A stretch of 26,901 nucleotides of DNA from Acidimicrobiales bacterium (GTDB lineage Bacteria > Actinomycetota > Acidimicrobiia > Acidimicrobiales > Palsa-688): assembly GCA_019241495.1 (NCBI GenBank), contig JAFAWZ010000297.1:1-26901 (forward strand), given 5' to 3'. Under the pieces are notes generated by a model. That model was not told where the DNA came from and made no database searches. It was given only the letters and a program-made list of their open reading frames with translations. Each line of letters starts with the position of its first letter. Positions within the stretch are counted from its first letter, which is position 1. Below are positions 13,965 through 20,836 of this stretch, piece after piece. Made by a program: the position numbers and the translations under genes.

Positions 13965-15701
13965 TCACTGAACCACCTTTTTGTCCGTGGGCTTCTGGGC
14001 CGGGTGGACGACCACGTCGTCGTTCGAGGCACCCGCGGGCACCATGGGGAAGACCTTCTCCCGGGAGTCGGTGCGGAAGTCGATGACCACTGGCCGGTCG
14101 TCGATGGAGTTGGCCTTGGCGATCACCGGCTCGACCTCCTCGGGGTCCTCGACGCGAAAGGCGACACAGCCCATGGCCTCCGCCCACTTCACATAATCCG
14201 GCAGGTCAGGTGACAGATACACCTCGCTGTAGCGCTCCTCGTAGAACATCTCCTGCCATTGGCGGACCATGCCGAGATACGCATTGTTGAGGATGGCCAC
14301 CTTGATCGGGATGCGCTCGCTCGATGCGGTCACCAGCTCCTGGGCGGTCATCTGGAAGCACCCGTCCCCATCGACCGCCCAGACCGTCCGGTCGGGGCGC
14401 CCGACCTTGGCTCCGATGGCGGCGGGCACGGAGAAGCCCATGGTGCCGAGGCCGCCCGAGTTGACCCACGTGTACGGTTCGTTGAACCTCCAGTACTGGC
14501 TGGCCCACATCTGGTGCTGGCCCACGCCCGAGGCCAGGATGGTTCCTTCGGGCGCCGAGTCGCGTAGGACCTCCATGACCTGCTGCGGCTTGAGGGCGTC
14601 GCCTTGGACGTGGGGTTCGTAGTAGAGAGGGAACCGCTCCTGCCATCCCGAGATCCGGCTGCGCCACTCGCCCAGGTCCGGCAGCTCCAAGTCGGCGAGG
14701 GCCCGGACGATCTCGGAGATCACCTGCTTGCAGTCCCCCACTATGGGGACATCGGGCTGGCGGATCTTGCCCAGCTCGGCCGGGTCGATGTCGACGTGGA
14801 TCACTTTGGCGTCTGGAGCGAACGAGTCCACCTTGCCGGTGACCCGGTCGTCGAACCGGGTGCCCAGCGCGACGAGCAGGTCGGAGTTCTGCATGGCGGT
14901 GATGGCCGTGTAGTTGCCGTGCATGCCCGGCATACCCAGGCACAGCGGGTGGTCGTCGGGAAAGGCGCCGCGAGCCATAAGAGTCGTGACCACCGGGATA
15001 CCGGTCCGTTCGGCGAGCTGGGCCAGCGCCTCGGCCGCCCGGGACTTGAGGATGCCGCCGCCGGCGTAGATCACCGGCCGGCGGGCGTCGGCGAGGAGCC
15101 GGGCCGCCTCCTTGATCATCCGCGGATGGCCCTTGAGGGTCGGCTTGTATCCGGGCAGCGAGCCAGCCACCTCGTCGTCGGAGGGCCACGACCAGTCCAT
15201 CTGGGCCTGAAGGACGTCCTTGGGCACGTCGATCAGCACCGGCCCGGGACGGCCCGTGGTGGCGAGCAGGAACGCCTGGCGGACGATCAGGGGGATCTCG
15301 TCGGGATCCATGATCAGCTCGTTGTGCTTGGTGACCGAGCGGGTGATCCCCACCGTGTCGCATTCCTGGAAGCCGTCGGTGCCGATGACCGGGCGGCCCA
15401 CCTGGCCTGTGATGGCCACCATCGGCACCGAGTCCATGTAGGCATCGCACAGCGGGGTCACCAGGTTGGTGGCGGCCGGGCCGCTCGTGACCAGGGCCAC
15501 GCCGGGCCGGCCGGTGACGTGGGCGTACCCTTCGGCCATGTGGCCGGCCCCCTGCTCGTGGCGGACCAGGATGTGGCGGATCGGTGAGTCGAGGATGGGG
15601 TCGTAGGCGGGCAGGATGCAGCCACCGGGCAGGCCGAAGACGACCTCGACCTGTTCCATCTCCAGGCTCCTTATCAGAGCCTGAGCTCCCGTGATCCTCA
15701 C
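13965..15701 (-). CDS. ilvB: Acetolactate synthase catalytic (large) subunit
   Basis: A thiamine-diphosphate and FAD enzyme that condenses two pyruvates, or pyruvate and 2-oxobutyrate, in branched-chain synthesis. The 578-residue protein has an N-terminal domain from ITGAQALIRSLE and FGLPGGCILPAYDP with catalytic E49 in RHEQGAGHMAEGYA. A central FAD-binding domain carries PVVTTLMARGAFPDDHPL, LVALGTRFDDRVTG and VHVDIDPAE. The C-terminal ThDP site is GDGCFQMTAQELVTASSE then NNAYLGMVRQWQEMFYEERYS. The only possible start is the GTG at 15701: an in-frame TGA lies 6 nt upstream. The long N-terminal extension of Mycobacterium and Corynebacterium IlvB is absent. The GTG is inside a perfect 14-bp hairpin and overlaps the stop of an upstream short ORF. 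Confidence 0.97.
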   Translation of the reverse strand: MRITGAQALIRSLEMEQVEVVFGLPGGCILPAYDPILDSPIRHILVRHEQGAGHMAEGYAHVTGRPGVALVTSGPAATNLVTPLCDAYMDSVPMVAITGQVGRPVIGTDGFQECDTVGITRSVTKHNELIMDPDEIPLIVRQAFLLATTGRPGPVLIDVPKDVLQAQMDWSWPSDDEVAGSLPGYKPTLKGHPRMIKEAARLLADARRPVIYAGGGILKSRAAEALAQLAERTGIPVVTTLMARGAFPDDHPLCLGMPGMHGNYTAITAMQNSDLLVALGTRFDDRVTGKVDSFAPDAKVIHVDIDPAELGKIRQPDVPIVGDCKQVISEIVRALADLELPDLGEWRSRISGWQERFPLYYEPHVQGDALKPQQVMEVLRDSAPEGTILASGVGQHQMWASQYWRFNEPYTWVNSGGLGTMGFSVPAAIGAKVGRPDRTVWAVDGDGCFQMTAQELVTASSERIPIKVAILNNAYLGMVRQWQEMFYEERYSEVYLSPDLPDYVKWAEAMGCVAFRVEDPEEVEPVIAKANSIDDRPVVIDFRTDSREKVFPMVPAGASNDDVVVHPAQKPTDKKVVQ

Positions 15702-15711
15702 GGGAGCTCAG
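15681..15711 (-). promoter_or_regulatory. Perfect hairpin burying the ilvB start codon
   Basis: CTGAGCTCCCGTGA and TCACGGGAGCTCAG form a perfect 14-bp stem with a 3-nt loop. In the mRNA the 5' arm (15711-15698) contains the ilvB GTG (15701-15699), and the candidate Shine-Dalgarno GAAGGA sits immediately upstream. Such a stem should block initiation unless a ribosome arriving from the upstream ORF opens it. Confidence 0.75.
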
Positions 15712-15772
15712 TCCTTCGGAAGGGGGGGGCGGCCGGGGGGCAGAGAGGGGCCTGGGCTCCTGTCATCTTCAT
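15698..15772 (-). CDS. Short upstream ORF coupled to ilvB; repeats the IlvB N terminus
   Basis: Twenty-four codons from ATG 15772, with the Shine-Dalgarno GAAGGA 8 nt upstream, to a TGA that overlaps the ilvB GTG (GTGA). The peptide begins MKMTGAQAPL, and IlvB begins MRITGAQALI. At DNA level about 20 of the first 26 bases match, so this looks like a local duplication of the ilvB 5' end. The rest is proline- and alanine-rich. It lies after the leader terminator. Its likely role is to carry ribosomes into the start-codon hairpin so that ilvB is translated by coupling. Expression is unproven. Confidence 0.55.
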   Translation of the reverse strand: MKMTGAQAPLCPPAAPPFRRTELP

Positions 15773-15789
15773 GGCGGTTCCTTCATCGA

Positions 15790-15815
15790 AAAATGATGTC
15801 GAGAAAATGATGTCG
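15790..15815. repeat. Two 12-bp direct repeats between the ilv terminator and the upstream ORF
   Basis: AAAATGATGTCG occurs at 15790-15801 and 15804-15815, 14 bp apart. It is AT-rich in a GC-rich background. It could be a protein-binding or RNA-binding site or a trace of duplication; nothing more can be said. Confidence 0.6.
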
Positions 15816-15817
15816 GG

Positions 15818-15848
15818 AAAAGAAAACGACCTCCCGGATGGGAGGTCG
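15818..15848 (-). terminator. Intrinsic terminator in the ilvBNC leader (attenuator)
   Basis: In the mRNA CGACCTCCC and GGGAGGTCG form a perfect 9-bp stem with an ATCC loop (15848-15827), followed directly by TTTTCTTTT (15826-15818). This is the strongest intrinsic terminator in the window. It lies between the leader peptide and ilvB, so read-through must be regulated. Confidence 0.88.
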
Positions 15849-15851
15849 CAG

Positions 15852-15881
15852 GACACACACGCCGTGGGTGGCGCGTGTGTC
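15852..15881 (-). promoter_or_regulatory. Leader hairpin adjoining the leader-peptide stop
   Basis: GACACACGCGCC pairs with GGCGTGTGTGTC around an ACCCAC loop, starting at the leader TGA itself. The loop segment (15869-15862, ACCCACGG) is also an exact 8-nt complement of CCGTGGGT at the start of the leader ORF (15917-15910). Two alternative folds are therefore possible, as in amino-acid attenuators. I could not identify an unambiguous antiterminator by eye. Confidence 0.65.
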
Positions 15882-15915
15882 AGGTGATTACTACGAGGAT
15901 CTGCTGGAAACCCAC
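15880..15915 (-). CDS. ilvL: ilvBNC leader peptide
   Basis: Eleven codons from GTG 15915: MGFQQ followed by I-L-V-V-I-T and TGA. Five of the last six sense codons specify isoleucine, leucine or valine, the end products of the operon. It lies just upstream of a hairpin and an intrinsic terminator, the classic layout for ribosome-mediated attenuation, which is established for ilvBNC in Corynebacterium glutamicum. There is no Shine-Dalgarno; a -10-like hexamer 6 nt upstream of the GTG suggests a leaderless transcript starting at the peptide. Confidence 0.8.
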   Translation of the reverse strand: MGFQQILVVIT

Positions 15916-15921
15916 GGACTC

Positions 15922-15950
15922 AGTGTGGCACAACGTGTTGTGAGCCGCAA
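15922..15950 (-). promoter_or_regulatory. ilv promoter with palindromic operator in the spacer
   Basis: TTGCGG (15950-15945) and CACACT (15927-15922) are 17 bp apart on the minus strand; the -10 is weak. The spacer is filled by the palindrome CACAAC-GT-GTTGTG (15929-15942), where a bound dimeric regulator would block polymerase. The divergent lipase gene starts 64 bp away at 16014 and may share control. Promoter identity is inferred. Confidence 0.5.
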
Positions 15951-16013
15951 CGGCACCCCACCGACCACCCAAACCAGCCCGGACGGTATCCTCCCGCCAG
16001 CCTGTCACCCCTC

Positions 16014-17288
16014 ATGACTCCTGCCCGCACCACGATCCGGATGGCCAGCTCCACGCTCCCGGCCGTGCTCACCGCCAATGCCCTGCGCCCCCTCTCGATC
16101 GGCCCGCCGGTCGACCGTTGGGCGTTCAACGCCGGGTGGCACGTCTCGGAGCTTCCTCTGCTCGTGCTGGCCGGCCAAGTCGCTGGGACGGTGGGGTTCC
16201 TCCGCCACGGCCGGTGGCGTACCGGCCCGGGCCTGGCCCGCATCGGCCTCCAAGCGCTGAGCGCCGCTGGCCTGCTCGCTCTACAGCACAGTGCCATGGA
16301 CTCCAAGCGGATCCTGGAGGAGGCTCTGGTGGCGGGGCTGGGGCCCGGATACGCAGCGCGCGCCGCGTCAGCCGGCGTCGGTCCGGCCGAGGGTCCCAGC
16401 ATCCGCCCCTGGGCCGTCGCTCCCGCCTGGATATCCCGCCAGCCCCGGCTGCGCGCCTCGGGGATCTCCTACGGTCCAGCCGGCCGGCGCAATGAACTCG
16501 ACGTCTGGGCCGATCAGAGCATCGAGCCGGGGGACAAGGCTCCCGTTCTCCTTCAGGTGCACGGTGGCGCGTGGATGACGGGCGACACCCGCCATCAGGC
16601 TTACCCTTTGATGGACCGCCTGCGCAGCGCGGGTTGGGTGTGCGTGCCCATCTGCTACCGGCTCAGCCCGGGTGCCACCTGGCCCGACCACATCGTCGAC
16701 GTGAAGCGGGCCCTGGCGTGGGTGAAGACCCACATCGACGATTACGGCGGCGATCCGGACTTCGTCGTGATCACGGGTGGGTCAGCCGGAGGGCACCTGT
16801 GCGCGCTGGCCGCCCTGTCGGCCAACGCCCCGGAGTTCCAGCCTGGTTTCGAGGACGCCGACACGTCCGTCGCGGCTGCCGTCCCCTTCTACGGGGTGTA
16901 CGACCTCTTGGACTGGAACGGCCGGGGCGGCCCAACCGGGAGCGTGCAGCACATCGAGCGGCTGGTGTTGAAGTCGTCCCCGACCGCCGACCGGTCCCGG
17001 TGGGAACATGCCTCGCCGCTGTGGTGGGCCGGTCCAGGCGCACCGCCTGTGATGTTGCTCCATGGCAGCAACGACTCGCTGGTTCCCGTTGATGGCGCCC
17101 GCCGCCTGGCCCGGGCCCTGAAGGAAGTCTCTGCTCAACCCGTCGTGTACGCCGAGCTGCCCCGGGCACAGCACGCCTTCGACATCTACGCCTCGCTCCG
17201 GACCCTGTACACGGTGCGCGCCGTCGAGCGCTTCCTCGCCTGGGTGCGGGCCCGCTACCTGCTGGAACGCTCCGCTCGAGTGGCTTGA
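16014..17288 (+). CDS. Membrane-associated esterase/lipase, HSL/BD-FAE-like (LipC/LipM/LipO type)
   Basis: A 424-residue serine hydrolase. Residues about 35-95 contain two hydrophobic segments (ELPLLVLAGQVAGTVGFL and IGLQALSAAGLLAL) that probably anchor it in the membrane. The catalytic alpha/beta domain begins near 150 with an oxyanion-hole HGGAW at 183-187. The nucleophile S257 is in GGSAGGH, the acid in LLHGSNDSLVP and the histidine in RAQHAFD. This architecture, with a hydrophobic N-terminal third, resembles the mycobacterial LipC, LipM and LipO group. Substrate is unknown; short-chain acyl esters are plausible. It is divergent from the ilv leader and convergent with ilvD; repeat R2-b lies directly downstream. 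Confidence 0.88.
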   Translation: MTPARTTIRMASSTLPAVLTANALRPLSIGPPVDRWAFNAGWHVSELPLLVLAGQVAGTVGFLRHGRWRTGPGLARIGLQALSAAGLLALQHSAMDSKRILEEALVAGLGPGYAARAASAGVGPAEGPSIRPWAVAPAWISRQPRLRASGISYGPAGRRNELDVWADQSIEPGDKAPVLLQVHGGAWMTGDTRHQAYPLMDRLRSAGWVCVPICYRLSPGATWPDHIVDVKRALAWVKTHIDDYGGDPDFVVITGGSAGGHLCALAALSANAPEFQPGFEDADTSVAAAVPFYGVYDLLDWNGRGGPTGSVQHIERLVLKSSPTADRSRWEHASPLWWAGPGAPPVMLLHGSNDSLVPVDGARRLARALKEVSAQPVVYAELPRAQHAFDIYASLRTLYTVRAVERFLAWVRARYLLERSARVA

Positions 17289-17300
17289 GTACATACGACC

Positions 17301-17330
17301 GAACTGAGTAAACGAGAACTGAGTAAACGA
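17301..17330. repeat. 15-bp perfect tandem repeat
   Basis: GAACTGAGTAAACGA occurs twice in tandem (17301-17315, 17316-17330). A degenerate version (TTGAGTACATACGA) lies just before, overlapping the esterase stop codon. It abuts the left arm of the R2-b hairpin and may be part of that element or a slippage product. Confidence 0.8.
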
Positions 17331-17449
17331 AGAGGAGGCGGCATCACTGCCATGGCAGAACACCGCGTGACGGCACCGAGCCATTCGAATCATGGTGAGA
17401 TGTCGCCGCCTCCTCTTCGTCCAAGTAGGCCGGTCGCTGGCGCTAAGGC
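17328..17449 (-). repeat. Dispersed repeat R2, copy b, with long hairpin
   Basis: CGAAGAGGAGGCGGC (17328-17342) and its exact complement (17405-17419) enclose a 62-bp loop that contains the palindrome TGCCATGGCA. The right-hand 58 bp (17392-17449), read on the minus strand, match 4234-4290. The ilvD stop codon (17445-17443) lies inside the conserved block. It separates the convergent esterase and ilvD genes and could act as a bidirectional terminator, although it has no U-tract. Confidence 0.75.
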
Positions 17450-19161
17450 TCGGTGACCGCTCCCCTCTCTGCCCCTGTCACCAGGCGGGCGTACTTGGCC
17501 AGCACACCGCTGGTGTACCGAGGAGGGGGTGGTTGCCAACCGTCGCGGCGGCGGGCCAGCTCGGCCGGGTCGACTCTCAGATCTATGGAGCGGGCCGGCA
17601 CGTCGACCACGATGCGGTCCCCGTCGACGACGTAGGCGATGGGGCCTCCATCCACCGCTTCGGGAGCAACGTGACCGATGCAGAACCCGTGGGTGCCGCC
17701 ACTGAAGCGGCCGTCGGTCACCAACGCGCAGTCGCCTCCCCTCCCGGCGCCCTTCATGGCCCCGGTCACGGCCAGCATCTCTCTCATGCCGGGACCTCCC
17801 TTCGGGCCCTCGTAGCGGATGACAAGCACCGTTCCGGGCTGGATGTCGCCGGCCAGGATGGCTTCCATGGCCTTGTCCTCGCCGTCGAACACCCGGGCCG
17901 TGCCTTCGAAGTGGTCGTGGTCGATACCGGCCACCTTCACCACCGCTCCCTGCGGGGCCAGCGTGCCTCGAAGCACGGCGATCCCACCGTCGGCGTGGAT
18001 GGGGTCCTGGATCGAGTGGATGACGGTTCCGTCGGGCTTGGGCGGGTCGAGCGACTGCAGGTTCTCGGCGACCGTCCGGCCCGTGACGGTGAGGCAGTCC
18101 CCGTGCAGCATGCCCCCCTCGAGCAGCTCTCTCATCACCGCCGGAACGCCCCCCACCTCGTCGATGTCCGCCATGTGGAACCGGCCGTGGGGCTTGGTGT
18201 CGGCGATGTGGGGCACCCGGCGACCGACCCGGTTGAAGTCGTCGAGGGAGAGGTCCACCCTCGCTTCATGGGCGATGGCCATGAGGTGAAGTACCGCGTT
18301 GGTCGACCCACCCAGGGCCATGGTGACGGCGATGGCGTTCTCGAACGCCTCTTTGGTCAAGATGCGGCGCGCCGTGATGCCGAGCTCGAGCAGGCGGATC
18401 ACGGCGCGCCCCGACTCGGCGGCCAGCTCGTCACGAACCGGGTCGACGGCCGCCGGCGAGGCCGATCCCGGCAAGGCCATGCCCAGCGCCTCGGAGATCG
18501 AGGCCATGGTGTTGGCGGTGAACATGCCGGCGCAGCTGCCTATGGTCGGGCAGGCCGATCGCTCGATCAGGGCCAGCTCGTCATCGGTGAGACGGCCCGT
18601 CGCCCGGGCACCGACCGCCTCGAAGACGCTCGTGATGTCGAGGGCCTCGCCGTTGGGTCCCCTACCGGGCTGGATGCTGCCTCCGTAGAGGAACACGGCA
18701 GGCAGATCGAGCCGGGCCGCGGCCATGAGCATCCCTGGAAGCGACTTGTCGCAGCCGGCGAAGGTCACCAAGGCGTCGAGGCGCTCGGCGTGCATGACGG
18801 TCTCCACTGAGTCAGCGATCACCTCCCGGCTGACCAGAGACGCCCGCATGCCCTCGTGGCCCATGGATATGCCGTCCGAGACGGCGATGGTCACGAACTC
18901 GATCGGGAACCCGCCTGCTTCGCGTACACCCTCCTTCGCCTGCTTGGCCAGGCGGTCGAGCGGGAGGTTGCAGGGCGTCACCTCGTTCCACGACGACGCC
19001 ACTCCCACTTGGGGCTTGGACCAGTCCTCGTCGGTCATGCCGATGGCCCGGAGCATGGCCCGGGCCGGGGCCCGCTCGAAGCCGTCGGTCACCTCCCGAC
19101 TGCGCGGCTTCATATCGGCGGTCCGGCCAGAAGAGGAGCTGTCCGTGGAAAAGTCGGCCAT
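17443..19161 (-). CDS. ilvD: Dihydroxy-acid dehydratase
   Basis: It dehydrates the IlvC product to the 2-oxo acid precursors of valine and isoleucine, using an Fe-S cluster. 572 residues from the ATG at 19161. The three cluster cysteines are C64 in TPCNLPLD, C137 in GCDKSLPGML and C210 in SCAGMFTANTMASI. The C-terminal half has KGGPGMREML and TDGRFSGGTHGFCIGHVAPEA, the swivel domain with the catalytic serine region. The frame extends upstream to 19233, but those codons are repeat R1-B. The chosen ATG is preceded by TATCTT ending 6 nt upstream, as for a leaderless mRNA, and the R1-B terminal repeat contributes a TTTTGC 16 bp before that hexamer. ilvD is separate from ilvBNC and lacks the leader attenuator. 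Confidence 0.96.
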   Translation of the reverse strand: MADFSTDSSSSGRTADMKPRSREVTDGFERAPARAMLRAIGMTDEDWSKPQVGVASSWNEVTPCNLPLDRLAKQAKEGVREAGGFPIEFVTIAVSDGISMGHEGMRASLVSREVIADSVETVMHAERLDALVTFAGCDKSLPGMLMAAARLDLPAVFLYGGSIQPGRGPNGEALDITSVFEAVGARATGRLTDDELALIERSACPTIGSCAGMFTANTMASISEALGMALPGSASPAAVDPVRDELAAESGRAVIRLLELGITARRILTKEAFENAIAVTMALGGSTNAVLHLMAIAHEARVDLSLDDFNRVGRRVPHIADTKPHGRFHMADIDEVGGVPAVMRELLEGGMLHGDCLTVTGRTVAENLQSLDPPKPDGTVIHSIQDPIHADGGIAVLRGTLAPQGAVVKVAGIDHDHFEGTARVFDGEDKAMEAILAGDIQPGTVLVIRYEGPKGGPGMREMLAVTGAMKGAGRGGDCALVTDGRFSGGTHGFCIGHVAPEAVDGGPIAYVVDGDRIVVDVPARSIDLRVDPAELARRRDGWQPPPPRYTSGVLAKYARLVTGAERGAVTEP

Positions 19162-19179
19162 GCCGCCAAGATAGGCGTC

Positions 19180-19296
19180 AGAAGCTGTCGCAAAACCTAT
19201 TTCCAGGTGGGAGGGGGCGGCGGCTCGTCCCATCCCCAGGGTGCGAGCGGATCAGAGAGTTGGTCAAAGACGAGCCGCGGCCTTCTCCCTCCTCCG
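19180..19296 (+). repeat. Dispersed palindromic repeat R1, copy B (right end missing)
   Basis: It begins with AGAAGCTGTCGCAAAAC and follows the R1 consensus through GGCGGCGGCTCGTCCC, CCCCAGGGTGCGAGCGG, GAGAGTTGGTCAAAGACGAG and TTCTCCCTCC. It then stops; the right terminal inverted repeat is absent. It lies between the 3' end of gatB and the start of ilvD, 18 bp upstream of the ilvD ATG. The following bases to 19372 hold no recognisable feature. Confidence 0.85.
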
Positions 19297-19372
19297 TATC
19301 AAGGGCCCGGTCTCCGAACGGCTTGGGCGGCCGAAGCCAAATTTGTCCTTGGTGGAGCCACCTGGCAGGCCC

Positions 19373-20836
19373 TCAACGCCGGTTGCGCAAGATGGACGAA
19401 GCCGCCTTCAGATCGGCCTTGCCGTCGGTGGCCGCCTTCACCTTGCCGATGAAGAAACCGGTCAGCTTGTCCTCTCCAGCCTCGAAGCGCGACCACTCAT
19501 CCGGGTGGGCCGAGATGATCTCCTCCACCACCGCCTCCAGGTCCGAGACATCCATCGCTTCGAAGCCGAGCTCCGACGCGATGGCCTCTGGCTCGCCGCC
19601 CCTGTCCATGATGGCCTTGAGCACGGTCCGGGCTTGGGCCGCGGTCAACGCACCGCCCGCCTCCATGCCAACCAGGCGGGCGAAGCTCGCCGGATCGAGC
19701 GAGGCAGCCGCTTCCGGATCGGCGGCGACCTCGTTGGCGAGGCGGCGCACGGCCACCGACGGGGCATCCGGCGGTCCGGCAGCCGAGACCACCGCGTCCA
19801 CCAGATGGTCCAAACCAAGGCGTACGACAGTGGCCACCGCGTCGGAGCCGGCGGGCAGGCCGCTCGCCTCGGCCACCGCGGCTCGCCGGTCGGCGGGCAA
19901 GCGGGGGAGCGACGTGGCCACGGCCGCGACCCAATCCTCGGACGGCTCCAGCGGCACGAGATCGGGCTCGGGGAAGTAGCGGTAGTCGTAGGCCTCTTCC
20001 TTCGACCGCATGGAGCCGGTCCGGCCCCCTCCCTCATCCCAATGCCGGGTCTCTTGTGCGACGGTGCCGCCCTCGCTGATCAGGGCCATCTGGCGGGCCG
20101 CCTCGTACTCGATGGCCCGCCCGAGCGACCGCAGGGAGTTCATGTTCTTGATCTCGCAGCGGGTACCGAAGTCGGTGGACCCGGCCGGCCGGACCGAGAC
20201 GTTGGCGTCCACCCGGAGCGACCCCTCCTCCATCTTCCCGTCCGACGCGCCGGTGGCAACGAGGATGGCGCGCAGCTCGTCCACGTAAGCCCGCGCCTCT
20301 TCGGCGCTGCGAATGTCAGGAGCGCTGACGATTTCGACGAGTGGCACGCCGGCCCGGTTGTAATCGACCAGGGAATGGGCGGCGTCATGGATGCGCCCCC
20401 CGCCGCCGACGTGGGTGGTCTTGCCGGTGTCCTCCTCGAGATGAGCCCGGATGATCCCGATCCTCCCGCCATCGGGTAGATCGAGCCAGCCGTCCGCGTT
20501 GATCGGGACGTCGTACTGGCTGATCTGGTAGTCCTTGGGCATGTCAGGATAGAAGTAGTTCTTCCGGTGGAACTGAGAGGGCTGGACGCGGCAGTGGAGG
20601 GCCGTCCCGATGCGCATGGCGTAGTCCACCGCAGTGCGGTTGAGAACGGGGAGGGACCCGGGCAGGCCCAGGCAGACCGGGCAGACGCTGGTGTTGGGTT
20701 CCTCGCCGAAGCTGTTGCGGCAGCCGCAGAACAACTTGGTCGCGGTGCGCAACTCGCAGTGCACCTCGAGGCCGATCACGATCTCCCATGCCGGGTCAGT
20801 ACTTGGGTTTGGCCGGTCGCGGTCGACCGTGCTCAT
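19373..20836 (-). CDS. gatB: Asp/Glu-tRNA amidotransferase subunit B
   Basis: The tRNA-binding and kinase subunit of GatCAB, which converts Glu-tRNA(Gln) and/or Asp-tRNA(Asn) to the amide form. 487 residues. The N-terminal catalytic region has EIVIGLEVHCELRTATKLFC then GCRNSFGEEPNTSVCPVCLG with zinc cysteines, VLNRTAVDYAMRIG and FHRKNYFYPDMPKDYQISQY. The SLRVDANVSVRP and CEIKNMNSLR motifs follow, and a helical plus YqeY-like tail ends with GFFIGKVKAATDGKADLKAA. The ATG overlaps the gatA stop (ATGA), so it is coupled. The longer open frame upstream lies within gatA and is not family-like. Confidence 0.97.
   Translation of the reverse strand: MSTVDRDRPNPSTDPAWEIVIGLEVHCELRTATKLFCGCRNSFGEEPNTSVCPVCLGLPGSLPVLNRTAVDYAMRIGTALHCRVQPSQFHRKNYFYPDMPKDYQISQYDVPINADGWLDLPDGGRIGIIRAHLEEDTGKTTHVGGGGRIHDAAHSLVDYNRAGVPLVEIVSAPDIRSAEEARAYVDELRAILVATGASDGKMEEGSLRVDANVSVRPAGSTDFGTRCEIKNMNSLRSLGRAIEYEAARQMALISEGGTVAQETRHWDEGGGRTGSMRSKEEAYDYRYFPEPDLVPLEPSEDWVAAVATSLPRLPADRRAAVAEASGLPAGSDAVATVVRLGLDHLVDAVVSAAGPPDAPSVAVRRLANEVAADPEAAASLDPASFARLVGMEAGGALTAAQARTVLKAIMDRGGEPEAIASELGFEAMDVSDLEAVVEEIISAHPDEWSRFEAGEDKLTGFFIGKVKAATDGKADLKAASSILRNRR

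Noticed and set aside
15715..15772. Frameshift joining the short ORF to ilvB through the G8 tract (phase variation)
   Set aside because: The ilvB frame has a TGA 6 nt upstream of its GTG, and adding one base at the tract makes the upstream ORF hit that TGA. No single indel there makes a fusion.
17392..18810. 472-codon plus-strand frame over ilvD
   Set aside because: Antisense shadow of ilvD; it begins inside repeat R2-b and has no family features.
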